Assembly (NCBI GenBank): GCA_026225295.1
Contig: JAMFSN010000101.1
Span: 1-49,678 of the forward strand
From: Frankia alni
Lineage (GTDB): Bacteria; Actinomycetota; Actinomycetes; Frankiales; Frankiaceae
Direction of reading: 5' to 3'
Length of the DNA: 49,678 nt
The translations under genes were made by a program, and so were the position numbers. The notes under the pieces are model-generated. The model had not been told where the DNA came from and made no database searches. It saw nothing but the letters and a program-made list of their open reading frames with translations. This document shows, piece after piece, positions 32,999-41,384 of this stretch. The number at the start of each line of letters is the position of its first letter. Positions within the stretch are counted from its first letter, which is position 1.

Positions 32999-33977
32999 GT
33001 CACGGCCGGGCGATCGCCCGACCGGCACCGCGGCGCGCCCAGCGGTCGGGCCGGGCGCCGCGCTCGCGCTGATCTACGGCTTCTTCACGCTGGCGGCCGG
33101 GGCCCGCAGCGGTGTGCAGCTGGCCACCCATGCGGGGCGGGCGCCGGTGGCCTACGCCCTGTCGGCGGTCGCGGCGGCCGTGTATCTGACCGGTGCATTT
33201 GTCCTGCACGGCCTGGATCGGCATCCCGGCTGGCGGGCCCGGGCGACCGGGTTGTGTGCGGCCGAGCTGGCCGGCGTTCTCCTGGTCGGCACGGTCAGTC
33301 TGCTGTGGCCGGGCGACTTCCCCGACGCGACGGTGTGGTCCGGCTACGGATCCGGTTACGGGTACGTTCCCGCTGTCCTGCCGGTACTCGCTCTGACCTG
33401 GCTGCACGGCCGGCGGGCCGAGCCGCCGGTGGGAGGTGACGGTCACGCCCGGGGCGGCTCGCGCGGCAGAGGCCGTCTGGCGACCCCGGCGCCGGGCACA
33501 GATGCTGAAGCCGCCGACGTTGGTCACGCCGTGGGCCCGAGGAGGTTTGGAGGTCCGGTCGGAGGCCGGCGCGGGCGACGGTCAGGCCGGCCCGAGCAGG
33601 TCCCACCGGTTGCCGGCGATGTCGAGGAACACCACCACCCGTCCGTAGGGCTCCGTGCGGGGCCGGGCCACGAAGGTGACGCCGGCCGCCGTCATCCGCG
33701 CGATGGTGGCGTCGAAGTCGTCGACCCGCAGAAAGAATCCGACCCGGCCGGCGACCTGGTTTCCGATGGCTCCGACCTGCTGTCCGCCGTCGGCCCGGGC
33801 GAGCAGGATGCCGGTCTCGGCGCCCGCCGGCCGGATCACGACCCACCGCTTGGGCCGGCCGTCATTCGTTTCCGCCGGCGAGTCCTCGACGAGCTCGAAA
33901 CCCAGAACCTCGGTAAAGAAGGCGATGGCCGGGTCGTAGTCCTCGACCACGATGGTGAAGAGATCGACGCGCATTGA
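32985..33977 (+). CDS. Membrane protein with an apparent missing stop, third gene of the PepSY operon
   Basis: From GTG 32985, overlapping the previous gene by 14 bases. The first 150 residues are a real four-helix protein (GAALALIYGFFTLAAGARS, AYALSAVAAAVYLTGAFVLH, AAELAGVLLVGTVSLLWPGD, VPAVLPVLALTWLHGRR). After GRRAEPPVGGDGH the frame continues for another 180 residues that are polar, Gly/Arg-rich and antisense to the VOC gene at 33582. That extension looks non-coding, so the natural stop has probably been lost or lies in another frame. The true protein is likely about 150 residues ending near 33440. Confidence 0.6.
   Translation: MPTLRSRPGDRPTGTAARPAVGPGAALALIYGFFTLAAGARSGVQLATHAGRAPVAYALSAVAAAVYLTGAFVLHGLDRHPGWRARATGLCAAELAGVLLVGTVSLLWPGDFPDATVWSGYGSGYGYVPAVLPVLALTWLHGRRAEPPVGGDGHARGGSRGRGRLATPAPGTDAEAADVGHAVGPRRFGGPVGGRRGRRSGRPEQVPPVAGDVEEHHHPSVGLRAGPGHEGDAGRRHPRDGGVEVVDPQKESDPAGDLVSDGSDLLSAVGPGEQDAGLGARRPDHDPPLGPAVIRFRRRVLDELETQNLGKEGDGRVVVLDHDGEEIDAH
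33582..33974 (-). CDS. VOC family protein
   Basis: 130 residues with the paired VOC modules: VDLFTIVVEDYDPAIAFFTE, then VLGFELVEDSPAE, and the second half VGFFLRVDDFDATIARMTA with VVFLDIAGNRWDLLGP. It resembles glyoxalase I-like proteins related to extradiol dioxygenases; the metal ligands may be incomplete, because the first strand has no His and the last has Asp/Trp instead of His/Glu. The substrate is unknown. It is convergent with, and overlapped by, the readthrough of the gene at 32985. Confidence 0.9.
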   Translation of the reverse strand: MRVDLFTIVVEDYDPAIAFFTEVLGFELVEDSPAETNDGRPKRWVVIRPAGAETGILLARADGGQQVGAIGNQVAGRVGFFLRVDDFDATIARMTAAGVTFVARPRTEPYGRVVVFLDIAGNRWDLLGPA

Positions 33978-34167
33978 GCGAGCATAGGTTCACCCGCCGG
34001 CCGCGGTTGCCGCGCGCGGTGCGTGACTCCTACGACGTGTCGAGCCCGCGGCAGGTGGTGCCCGCCGCCGCGCCGTGCCCCGTCCGGGGGTCGCCCGGCC
34101 CGGCACTTTGTTCGACGCTTGATTCCGGACTGTCCGCTGGTCCGCGGCCAGGGGCCGCGACCGGTCG

Positions 34168-34752
34168 CTACCCGACCTCCGCGATGACGGTGGTCACGAC
34201 GATGCGGACCGCCTTCGGGTCGGGTGGTGGGCCGTCATGGCCGGCGAACAGCAGGTGTCCGGTTCCGATCAGCGTCAGCGCGAGCGTGTCGACGTCGGCG
34301 GCCGGGGCCACGCGGCCGAGCGCCTGCTCGGCGGCGAGGTAGGCGGCGATCATGGCGCTCGCCTCGGTCAGCACGGGGATCCCGCTCGGCGTGGTCCGGC
34401 GGAGGCGGGCGCGCAGGCCGTCCCGGGCGGTGACCAGGCCGACGATGCCCACGGCGACCGACCCGAACAGGTTCATCAACGCGCCGGTGACGTTGTCGGC
34501 GACGGTGCCGGTGCCAGCAGAATCGCGCAGGGCGGCGGCCTGATCGCCGAGCCGGGTGATCCGGTCCCGCACGAGCCCAGCCAGAAAGTCATCGAAATCG
34601 GCGAAGTGGCGGTGCAGTAGGCCTTTCGCGCAGCCGGCTTCGGTGGTGACCGCCCTGCTGGTCAGCGCGTTCGGCCCGTCCCGTAGCAGGACGCGCTCAG
34701 CGGCATCGAACAGCTGCCGGCGCGCGTCCCGCATCGCCACTCCGGTTGGCAT
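34168..34752 (-). CDS. TetR-family transcriptional regulator
   Basis: 194 residues. HTH: DARRQLFDAAERVLLRDGPN, LTSRAVTTEAGCAKGLLHRH. The ligand domain is helical with DGLRARLRR and LLFAGHDGPPPD. It is divergent from a methyltransferase gene, and two copies of an 18-base palindrome lie between the starts, overlapping the methyltransferase start. It probably represses itself and that gene. Confidence 0.92.
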   Translation of the reverse strand: MPTGVAMRDARRQLFDAAERVLLRDGPNALTSRAVTTEAGCAKGLLHRHFADFDDFLAGLVRDRITRLGDQAAALRDSAGTGTVADNVTGALMNLFGSVAVGIVGLVTARDGLRARLRRTTPSGIPVLTEASAMIAAYLAAEQALGRVAPAADVDTLALTLIGTGHLLFAGHDGPPPDPKAVRIVVTTVIAEVG

Positions 34753-34794
34753 CGCGCACCTTCTTTCTCGCGCGCCGCCCGTCCCGGTTGGCGA

Positions 34795-34832
34795 GTGGGC
34801 GCATGCCCACTAGGGTGGGCGCATGCCCACTA
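34795..34832. promoter_or_regulatory. Tandem pair of identical 18-base palindromic operators
   Basis: GTGGGCGCATGCCCACTA occurs at 34795-34812 and 34815-34832, phase 20 bases. Within each, GTGGGC and GCCCAC pair around a GCAT centre. The ATG at 34823, taken as the methyltransferase start, lies inside copy 2. Confidence 0.75.
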
Positions 34833-35647
34833 TAGGCCCGGAGCCGGCGCGTCCTTCCGACGGCGAGCCTCATCGCCAACGGTCCATGGCGGAGTCGTTC
34901 GGCACCGACGCTGAACGCTACGAGCGGGCCCGGCCCGGCTACCCCGACGCGCTGGTGGACCGGATCGCCGCCGCCAGCCCCGGGCCCGACGTGCTCGATG
35001 TCGGCTGCGGAACCGGCATCGCCACCCGCCAGTTCCAGGCGGCCGGCTGCCGGGTGCTCGGGGTCGAGGTCGACGCCCGGATGGCCGAGCGCGCCCGGGC
35101 GGCCGGATTCGCGGTCGACACGGCCGCGTTCGAAGTCTGGGATCCGGCCGGCCGGGAATTCGATGCGGTCGTCGCCGGGCAGGCCTGGCACTGGGTGGAT
35201 CCGGTGGTCGGTGCGGCCCGGGCGGCGCAGGTGCTGCGGCCCGGTGGCCGGCTGGCCGTGTTCTGGAACATGTTCCGGCCCGCGCCCGAGGTCGGTGCGG
35301 CCTTCGCCGCGATCCATCGTCGGGCTCTGCCCGGCGTGCCGCGCAATCCGTGGGCGGCGCCCGCCCTCGACGCGACCTCGACCTTCTTCACGAAGCCGGC
35401 CGCCGGGATGCGGCAGGCGGGCGCATTCGGCGACCCGGAGCGGTGGCAATTCGACTGGGAGCGGATCTACACCCGCGACGAGTGGCTGGACCAGGTGCCC
35501 ACCCACGGTCTCCACACCCAGCTCCCGCCGGCCACGCTGGACGCTCTGCTCGAGGGATTCGGCGCGACCATCGACTCGTGGGGCGGCAGTTTCACGATGC
35601 GCTATGCGGCTGTGGTGGTCACCGCCGCGCGGACCCGCGGCCGGTGA
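34823..35647 (+). CDS. Class I SAM-dependent methyltransferase
   Basis: 274 residues with SAM motif I VLDVGCGTGIATRQFQAAGC at about 57-76, an acidic motif II in LGVEVDARMAERARAAG, motif IV FDAVVAGQAWHWVDPVVGA and RPGGRLAVFWN. The AGQAWHWVD motif resembles UbiE/methyltransferase-11 proteins of mycobacteria. The ATG at 34823 lies inside an operator repeat and would give a leaderless start; ATG 34886 is the alternative, giving a 253-residue protein with a sensible N-terminus. Regulated by the divergent TetR. Confidence 0.88.
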   Translation: MPTIGPEPARPSDGEPHRQRSMAESFGTDAERYERARPGYPDALVDRIAAASPGPDVLDVGCGTGIATRQFQAAGCRVLGVEVDARMAERARAAGFAVDTAAFEVWDPAGREFDAVVAGQAWHWVDPVVGAARAAQVLRPGGRLAVFWNMFRPAPEVGAAFAAIHRRALPGVPRNPWAAPALDATSTFFTKPAAGMRQAGAFGDPERWQFDWERIYTRDEWLDQVPTHGLHTQLPPATLDALLEGFGATIDSWGGSFTMRYAAVVVTAARTRGR

Positions 35648-35730
35648 TCGCAGGGCTGGTTGTCTGGCGAAGCTGCCGCCACCGGAAGGACTGACCTGGT
35701 GGTACACCGTTTTCGGCGGCCAGGAACGGT

Positions 35731-36405
35731 TCAGCGGGGCCAGCGTCGGATCCAGGCCCGCAGCTCCTCATCGAGCAACGACGCGACAACGTGATCGGCG
35801 GGGAACTCCTCGTGGCGCAGCGTGGGCACGCCCACCAGGCGTAGGCCGGCGGCCCGGGCCGAGCGTAGGCCAGTCATTGAATCCTCGAAGGCCAGCGCGT
35901 GTTCGGTCGCCACCCCCAGCGCTTCGCAGGCGCGGCGGTACAGGTCGGGAGCCGGTTTCGGCTGCTCGACCTCGTCGGCCGCGACGCTCACCGGAAAGGC
36001 GTCCCCGAACCCGCCGCGTCGCAACGCGGCGTCCATCAACACGCGCGGAGAATTGCTGGCCACCGCGATCGGGACCGCCCGCGCGACCTGTTCGACGAGC
36101 GCGTACGCGCCGGGCATGGGTTCGGCCGTGTCGGTGATCACGTCGGTGACCATGGCCAGTAGTTCGACGGCGATCGCGGGGCCGGTTCCGGGCTCACCGA
36201 ACGCGCCGGCCATGGCCTCCGCCCCGGCCGGTACCGACGCGCCGACCAGCAGTGCTTTCTGCTCATCGCCGAACCGCAGCCCCCGGCGGGCGAACAGCTC
36301 GGCCTCGGCCACCGTCCAGCACGACTCGGTGTCCATGAGCAGCCCGTCGCAGTCGAAAACGACGGCCCGCGGGGTCCAGGTGAACAAGGGCGGCCCGGAC
36401 GGCAT
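35731..36405 (-). CDS. HAD-family hydrolase (beta-phosphoglucomutase-like)
   Basis: 224 residues. Motif I VVFDCDGLLMDTES with nucleophile D18 and D20; motif II PIAVASNSPRVLM with Ser; motif III Lys in EVEQPKPAPDLYRRA; motif IV in ALAFEDSMTGLRSARAAGL. A helical cap lies at about 25-95. It likely dephosphorylates a sugar phosphate or similar. ATG 36405 starts 136 bases from the divergent ligase gene at 36541. Confidence 0.93.
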   Translation of the reverse strand: MPSGPPLFTWTPRAVVFDCDGLLMDTESCWTVAEAELFARRGLRFGDEQKALLVGASVPAGAEAMAGAFGEPGTGPAIAVELLAMVTDVITDTAEPMPGAYALVEQVARAVPIAVASNSPRVLMDAALRRGGFGDAFPVSVAADEVEQPKPAPDLYRRACEALGVATEHALAFEDSMTGLRSARAAGLRLVGVPTLRHEEFPADHVVASLLDEELRAWIRRWPR

Positions 36406-36503
36406 GCATCACTCCTGGAGAACGCGCTCCGGGGGCAGATCCTCCCGGTCCGTCATCGTGCCACCGACCGATTCCCGGGTATCACCCAGCACCCGCTTCA
36501 ACA

Positions 36504-36519
36504 TTGACATCGGTGTCAG
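36504..36519. promoter_or_regulatory. TTGACA-TCGG-TGTCAG dyad, likely TetR operator upstream of the ligase
   Basis: TGACA (36505-36509) and TGTCA (36514-36518) are inverted around TCGG; flanking T and G extend it. It is the same class of dyad as 28823. It lies 22 bases before the ligase start. Confidence 0.55.
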
Positions 36520-36540
36520 AATGTCGTAGCTTCTCGCGTT

Positions 36541-38256
36541 ATGTCGCGCCTGCGCTCGGGTGACCAGGCGGGGCCGGCGAACCGGGCGTCGGCGAGCAGG
36601 GCGCCGGCGAGCGTCGCGGCCCGGGTACTGGCTACGGCCGAGCGGTTCGGCGAGGTTGAGGCGATCGTCGACGGCGACCTGCGCCTGACCTACGCCGAGC
36701 TGGCCGGTGAACTCGTCCGGGCCACCCGGGCGGCGATCGCGGCCGGGGTCCGACCGGGGGACCGGGCCGCCATCTGGGCGCCCAACGGCCACCGCTGGAT
36801 CATCGCCGCGCTGGGCATCCTGGGGGCCGGGGGCGTGGTCGTGCCGATCAACACCCGCTTCAAAGGGGCGGAGGCGGCGCACGTCCTGGCCGCGTCGGGA
36901 GCCGGCCTGCTGTTCACCGACCGGGAGTTCCTCGGGTTGGACTACCCGCGGATGCTGCGCGACCGGCTGACCGGAAGCGGCACCGCGCTGCCCGACCTGA
37001 CCCGCGTGGTCGTCCTGGCCGGCGGTCCGGGCGTCGACCGCTCGTGGGAACAGCACCTCGAGGGCGCCGCCGAGGTCTCGGAAGCCGCGGCCCGGCGCCG
37101 GATCGGCCAGGTCCGGGACACCGACCGGGCCGACGTCCTGTTCACCTCGGGGACGACCGGCCGGCCGAAGGGTGCGCTGAGCACCCACGGCCAGCTGCTG
37201 CGATTGTTCGACGCGTGGAGTGAGATCGTCGACTTACGCCCACGCGACCGGTACCTGATCGTCACCCCGTTCTTCCATTCCTACGGGTACAAGGCCGGGT
37301 GGCTGGCCTCCCTGTTACGGGGGGCGACGGTTTTCCCGATGGCCGTGTTCGACGTGGCCGCCCTGGTGGCGCTCGTCGAACGCGAGCGGATCACCTTCCT
37401 GCCCGGACCCCCGACGCTGCTCCAGGAGATCCTGGACTTCCCCGAACGTGACCACTACGACCTGTCGTCGCTGCGGACGACGGTCACGGGAGCCTCGACC
37501 GTTCCGGTCGCGCTGGTCGAGCGGCTCCGGAGCGAAAAGGTCTTCGAGACGGTCATCACCGGCTACGGACTGACCGAGACGAACGGGCCGGCCTCGATCT
37601 GCCGGCCCGACGACGACCCGGCCACGATCGCCGGCTTCGCCGGCCGGGCGATGCCGGACACCGAGCTGGCCGTGGCCGGGTCGGACGGCCGGCCGGTGGC
37701 CCCCGGCGAAGCGGGCGAGATCCTCGTCCGGGGTTACCACGTGATGACCGGCTACCTCGGGGACCCCGAAGCGACCGCGGCGGCGATCGACGCTGACGGA
37801 TGGCTGCACACCGGCGACGTCGGCACCATGGACCACCGGGGTTACCTCAAGATCACCGGTCGGGTCACGGACATGTTCATCGTCGGCGGGTTCAACGTGT
37901 ACCCGGCCGAGGTCGAGAGCCTGCTGCTCGGCAACGGGAAGCTGATCCGGGCCGCGGTGGTGGGCGTGCCCGATCGGCGGCTCGGTGAGGTGGGCATGGC
38001 CTTCGTGGTGCCGCGGCCCGGCGCGACCATCGCGCCCGGCGACCTGCTGGCCTGGGCCCGGGGCCGGATGGCGAACTACAAGGTCCCCCGGTACGTCGAG
38101 GTGTGCGACGCCCTGCCCACGAACGCGCTGGGCAAGGTCGTGGCGGACGAGCTACGGGACCGGGCTCAGGCCCGCGCCGGCTCGACTGACGTCCGAGGGG
38201 CCCGGGTGGGCGACTCGCCGGCGCCGGCCCGGCCCGGGGCTGGCCAGCCGGCGTAG
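36541..38256 (+). CDS. FadD3-like fatty acid/sterol-acid-CoA ligase
   Basis: 571 residues, ANL family. Motif A3 LFTSGTTGRPKGALSTH from about residue 200; FFHSYGYKAGWLASLLRGAT; A5 GYGLTETNGPASICRPDDD at about 341; A7/A8 HTGDVGTMDHRGYLKITGRV then GGFNVYPAEVE; A10 lysine in NALGKVVAD. The FFHSYGYKAG block and overall layout are closest in my memory to mycobacterial FadD3 (HIP-CoA ligase in sterol ring catabolism). The neighbours do not include other sterol genes. ATG 36541 follows a palindromic dyad, so it is probably under TetR control. Confidence 0.85.
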   Translation: MSRLRSGDQAGPANRASASRAPASVAARVLATAERFGEVEAIVDGDLRLTYAELAGELVRATRAAIAAGVRPGDRAAIWAPNGHRWIIAALGILGAGGVVVPINTRFKGAEAAHVLAASGAGLLFTDREFLGLDYPRMLRDRLTGSGTALPDLTRVVVLAGGPGVDRSWEQHLEGAAEVSEAAARRRIGQVRDTDRADVLFTSGTTGRPKGALSTHGQLLRLFDAWSEIVDLRPRDRYLIVTPFFHSYGYKAGWLASLLRGATVFPMAVFDVAALVALVERERITFLPGPPTLLQEILDFPERDHYDLSSLRTTVTGASTVPVALVERLRSEKVFETVITGYGLTETNGPASICRPDDDPATIAGFAGRAMPDTELAVAGSDGRPVAPGEAGEILVRGYHVMTGYLGDPEATAAAIDADGWLHTGDVGTMDHRGYLKITGRVTDMFIVGGFNVYPAEVESLLLGNGKLIRAAVVGVPDRRLGEVGMAFVVPRPGATIAPGDLLAWARGRMANYKVPRYVEVCDALPTNALGKVVADELRDRAQARAGSTDVRGARVGDSPAPARPGAGQPA

Positions 38257-38323
38257 CGTCGCCGAATGAGGGTCGACGACGACGTCGAATCGGTGGGTCC
38301 TGAGGTAACGAGGGAGCGATGTC

Positions 38324-38956
38324 ATGAGTTCGGCGTATCTGGCGCAACCTGATCAGCAACCCACCGTCGAGTGGCTGGCCGGCGGGACCTTCGCCGTACT
38401 GCTCGACGCGGCGGCGACCAACGGACAACTGGGAGTGGGCCGGTTCCGGGTGAGCAAGGGTGAGGCCCCGCCCTATCACAAGCATCTGCGTGAGGATGAA
38501 ATCTTCATGCTGATAAAGGGCACGGCGCTGCTGTGGTGTGACGATGAGGAAATGGAACTGAGCGAGGGCGGAATCGTGTTTCTGCCGCGCAACGTGCCGC
38601 ATGCTTACCGGATCACCTCACCCGAGGCCGACCTGTTGATGATGTGCACGCCGGGCGGATTCGAAGGCATGTTCCGGCAGGCCGGCAAGCCGATCACTAC
38701 GCCCCGGGCGGCGAACGCGACCCCCGCCCCGGCCGCCCTGGCCAGGGCGGCCGACGATTTCGGACAGGTCGTGATCGGGCCGCCCCGGGAGGAGGTCAGC
38801 CGACCGCCTCGTCGCTGGGCAGGGCATGGTCCGTCCGCGGGGTCGGCGTCGGACGGCGGGGCTCGCGGACCCCGGATCCGCCATCGCTCCCGGTCCACAA
38901 TGTCACCGGTGATCCGGCCGGCACCCGGGCTCCAGCTTCGGGACTCTGGTCGGTGA
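38324..38956 (+). CDS. Cupin-domain protein with antisense 3' extension
   Basis: 210 residues from ATG 38324. Cupin motif 1 is PPYHKHLREDEIFMLIKGTA with the two His and Glu metal ligands; motif 2 is FLPRNVPHAYRITSPEADLL with its His. It ends naturally near GQVVIGPPREEV; the last 50 residues are Arg/Ser-rich and antisense to the HTH-PASTA gene (161-base overlap). Probably a metal-binding enzyme such as a small dioxygenase or isomerase. The C-terminal extension is likely spurious, with the original stop lost or the gene fused. Confidence 0.8.
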   Translation: MSSAYLAQPDQQPTVEWLAGGTFAVLLDAAATNGQLGVGRFRVSKGEAPPYHKHLREDEIFMLIKGTALLWCDDEEMELSEGGIVFLPRNVPHAYRITSPEADLLMMCTPGGFEGMFRQAGKPITTPRAANATPAPAALARAADDFGQVVIGPPREEVSRPPRRWAGHGPSAGSASDGGARGPRIRHRSRSTMSPVIRPAPGLQLRDSGR

Positions 38957-39479
38957 CCACCCGCTCCAGCCACCGGGCCCCGCGCGGCGGTTCGTCCGGA
39001 TCGGACCCGACGGCGACGAGTTGGCGCTCGTGCAACAGCTGGCGGGCCTCGTCCCAGGACTGACCGATCACGTTCGGCACCACGATCGAGGATCGTCGGC
39101 GCTGGTTGCCCGCGGCCTGCCGGGTGAGGGCGGCCGCCGCGTGGGCGAGCGACCCGAGCGGTGGAGTCGTGTCGGCCGGCGGTTGCGGGCCGGCGGGCTC
39201 GTCGAGGTCGCGCCACCGCTCCCAGGCGGACTGGCGGGTCACTCCGAGCTTGATGGCGATCTCGGCCCACGACCGGCCGTGCCGGCGCGCCGTCCGCACG
39301 GCGACCAACTCGGCCTGGTCGAGCAGATGGCGCACCAGTCCGACGTCGTCCAACGCCCGCAGGGCGGCGTCGGCGTCGTCCGGATGGCTCGTCGGCTCGG
39401 GCTGCCCGTCCAGATGCCAGCCGTCGAGCCGGTCCCAGGCCTGGCGGCCGTCCCGCCAAGGACATCGATCATCGTTCAT
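38796..39479 (-). CDS. HTH-PASTA domain protein
   Basis: 227 residues. The N-terminal half has a helix-turn-helix: AELVAVRTARRHGRSWAEIA then IKLGVTRQSAWERWRDLDEP (about 56-92). The C-terminal domain is PASTA: VVPNVIGQSWDEARQLLHER, then VAVGSDPDEPPRGARWLERV, then VTDQSPEAGARVPAGSPVTL, the usual beta-lactam-/peptidoglycan-fragment-recognition fold of PknB. No membrane helix links the two, so a soluble DNA-binding protein with a PASTA sensor is plausible. I know of similar actinobacterial proteins but not their function. Confidence 0.85.
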   Translation of the reverse strand: MNDDRCPWRDGRQAWDRLDGWHLDGQPEPTSHPDDADAALRALDDVGLVRHLLDQAELVAVRTARRHGRSWAEIAIKLGVTRQSAWERWRDLDEPAGPQPPADTTPPLGSLAHAAAALTRQAAGNQRRRSSIVVPNVIGQSWDEARQLLHERQLVAVGSDPDEPPRGARWLERVVTDQSPEAGARVPAGSPVTLWTGSDGGSGVREPRRPTPTPRTDHALPSDEAVG

Positions 39480-39509
39480 AGCTGTCAGGATAGCCTGACA
39501 ATCGACGGA

Positions 39510-40076
39510 TCAGCGCGCGATTTCCTCACCGGCTGCGCGCTGGGCGTAGGCGGCCTGGACGACGGTTGCCCCGGCGGCGGCCGCGAGCCGGGTGGCCGCC
39601 GCGGCCGGCCGGCCGCCGCTGAATCGACCGCGGCCCGGCCGGCGGGCTGGGCCGGCGTCGGGGATCGGGGGCAGGACGAGCAGGTCGCCACGCCCCAACG
39701 AGGCGCGCAGGATGGTGGCGAGCCCGCCGACCTGGAGCCGGAGGGCGATCGCGACCCCTGACCGCAGGCCGGGCGGCACCATCGTCACCAGCCCGCGGGC
39801 CTGAGCGTCGGCCCGCTGGAGCAGCACGGTGAGCGCTCCGCTGTCGGGGAGGATCCCGAAAGTCACCGGCAGCTCAACTGGGCAGAGCAGAATCACCTCC
39901 GCCACCCGGGCGTGGGCGGCTTCCACCGCCCACCGCAGGGCGACGAGCTGATCAACGGTTCCGGCACCGAGCAACGGGTCGACCGGGACCAGCACCCGGC
40001 CCGGCCCCGGCGGACGGTCAGCGGGCGCGCGGGACAGCACCCGCAGCAGCGGTACGGGGCGGCGGCTCGTCATCAA
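39510..40076 (-). CDS. Putative universal-stress-protein-like protein
   Basis: 188 residues. RVLVPVDPLLGAGTVDQLVA then LRWAVEAAHARVAEVILLCP and ATILRASLGRGDLLVLPPIP follow the alternating strand-helix layout of a UspA-like fold, where the GDLLVLPP strand usually precedes the nucleotide loop. The loop (G-x2-G-x9-G-S/T) is not clearly present. The C-terminus is Arg/Ala-rich. The start at 40076 is a double ATG. The fold call is inference. Confidence 0.6.
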   Translation of the reverse strand: MMTSRRPVPLLRVLSRAPADRPPGPGRVLVPVDPLLGAGTVDQLVALRWAVEAAHARVAEVILLCPVELPVTFGILPDSGALTVLLQRADAQARGLVTMVPPGLRSGVAIALRLQVGGLATILRASLGRGDLLVLPPIPDAGPARRPGRGRFSGGRPAAAATRLAAAAGATVVQAAYAQRAAGEEIAR

Positions 40077-40160
40077 GTCGCATTAGAACACCCGGGCGCC
40101 CATATTGTCGACGTATTCGGTGGGAAATGGTGATGTGATCTCCGCCCGGTCGTTCCGGGC

Positions 40161-40391
40161 CTACCGGTAGCGCTGTTGCTCCTGGCGCCGGATGGTGTCG
40201 ATGGCCCGCCGCATCGACTCCGGCGTCTCACCGGCCTCGAACAGCGAGCCGGCATCGCAGGCCGGGCAGCGCAGCAGACCGTGGGTTCGCATGAAGGGGA
40301 TGCGATCCTCGACCCGCTGCTTCAAGGTCTTGACGGGCGGCTGTGTCGAGCCGCAGCCGCAGAACACGTACTCGTCCGATGTTGTAGCCAT
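40161..40391 (-). CDS. Small zinc-ribbon-like protein
   Basis: 76 residues from ATG 40391, preceded by GGGG. EYVFCGCGSTQPPV and LLRCPACDAGSLFE supply two C-x(n)-C pairs (CGC and CPAC) that could form a zinc ribbon. The C-terminal helix SMRRAIDTIRRQEQQRYR is basic. ATG 40418 is an alternative start. Function unknown. Confidence 0.7.
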   Translation of the reverse strand: MATTSDEYVFCGCGSTQPPVKTLKQRVEDRIPFMRTHGLLRCPACDAGSLFEAGETPESMRRAIDTIRRQEQQRYR

Positions 40392-40561
40392 GTCACCCCA
40401 GGAGTCGTCCGGGCTCACACTCTGCCCCAGAACGGATCAGCTTCTCCCGGGTTGGTCGGGGGTTGTCATGCGGACCGCTGAGACCACAGTGGGACAACAT
40501 CTGACCGTCGGGCCGGGCCGCCCCAGGTTGGCCCGCCGAGAGGGGCGCCCGTGGTCCTCTG

Positions 40562-41140
40562 GTGGGTACCAGCATCGGCCTCCGCACCCTGGGCGAGGAT
40601 CACCCCGCCCGGCCCCGGTCGGGGCCGGACGCGGTGGCCCGGGCCGGACCGGGTGACCTGGTCGTGCTGACCGGCGCGGCCCGCACCTTCCCACTCGTGC
40701 GGGCCGCGACGTCGGCCACGGTGGTCGGGGCCTGCGGCGGCTGCGCCGTGGCCGTCGGTCCCGAGGTGGCCCAGCTGCGGCGCCTCGCCACCGCGGTGCG
40801 GACGCACGATCAGCCCGACAGCTGCACCCGCTGGGGTGGCTGGTGGCAGGGGCACCTGTCCGAACCGACCTGGCGCCGCCCGGACGGCTCGGTGGTGCTG
40901 GCCGCCGAGGCGCTCGCGGCGGCCCACCCGTCGGTCGTGTACGACGTGCGCGCGGCCCGGCCCGGTGTCGCGGTCGGGGCTGGTGTCGCGGTCGGGGCCG
41001 GGCCGGCACCGCCCGGCGGTCCGGGCCGGACCGTCCACGGCTACAGCGTGCTGGCCTGCGATCCGGACGGCCGGGTCGAGTCCCCCCGGGGTTTCGGGCG
41101 CGACCCGGCGCACGGGTGGCCCGGAGACTTCCTGCTGTAG
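40562..41140 (+). CDS. Protein of unknown function
   Basis: 192 residues from GTG 40562, high-GC third positions and plausible composition. DLVVLTGAARTFPLVRAATS and ATVVGACGGCAVAVGPE suggest an alpha/beta core with a Cys-Gly-Gly-Cys; WGGWWQGHLSEPTWRRPDG is Trp-rich. It has a Gly/Ala-rich segment with an imperfect repeat (RPGVAVGAGVAVGAGPAPPG). No known domain recognised; no start motif stronger than GTG. It lies alone between convergent and gene-poor DNA. Confidence 0.6.
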   Translation: MGTSIGLRTLGEDHPARPRSGPDAVARAGPGDLVVLTGAARTFPLVRAATSATVVGACGGCAVAVGPEVAQLRRLATAVRTHDQPDSCTRWGGWWQGHLSEPTWRRPDGSVVLAAEALAAAHPSVVYDVRAARPGVAVGAGVAVGAGPAPPGGPGRTVHGYSVLACDPDGRVESPRGFGRDPAHGWPGDFLL

Positions 41141-41384
41141 CCCCGATCCGCGCCGGGAACCGGCTGTGCCAACGAAGATCAAAAACGCGTTGACGATGAC
41201 ACGTGCCCGCCAGCTCGCGACCGGCAGCGCCAGCGCAGGTCGCAGCGTCCGCTGACGACGACGCCGGCCGGGAGTCCGGGCCGGGATTCGTAAGTGGCGG
41301 GGTCAGCCGGCGCTGGGGGCCGCGTCGACGATGTCACTTGCGGGGTCGGCCCGATCGGGCCGCCAGGTCGTCCGGCGCGGGTGG

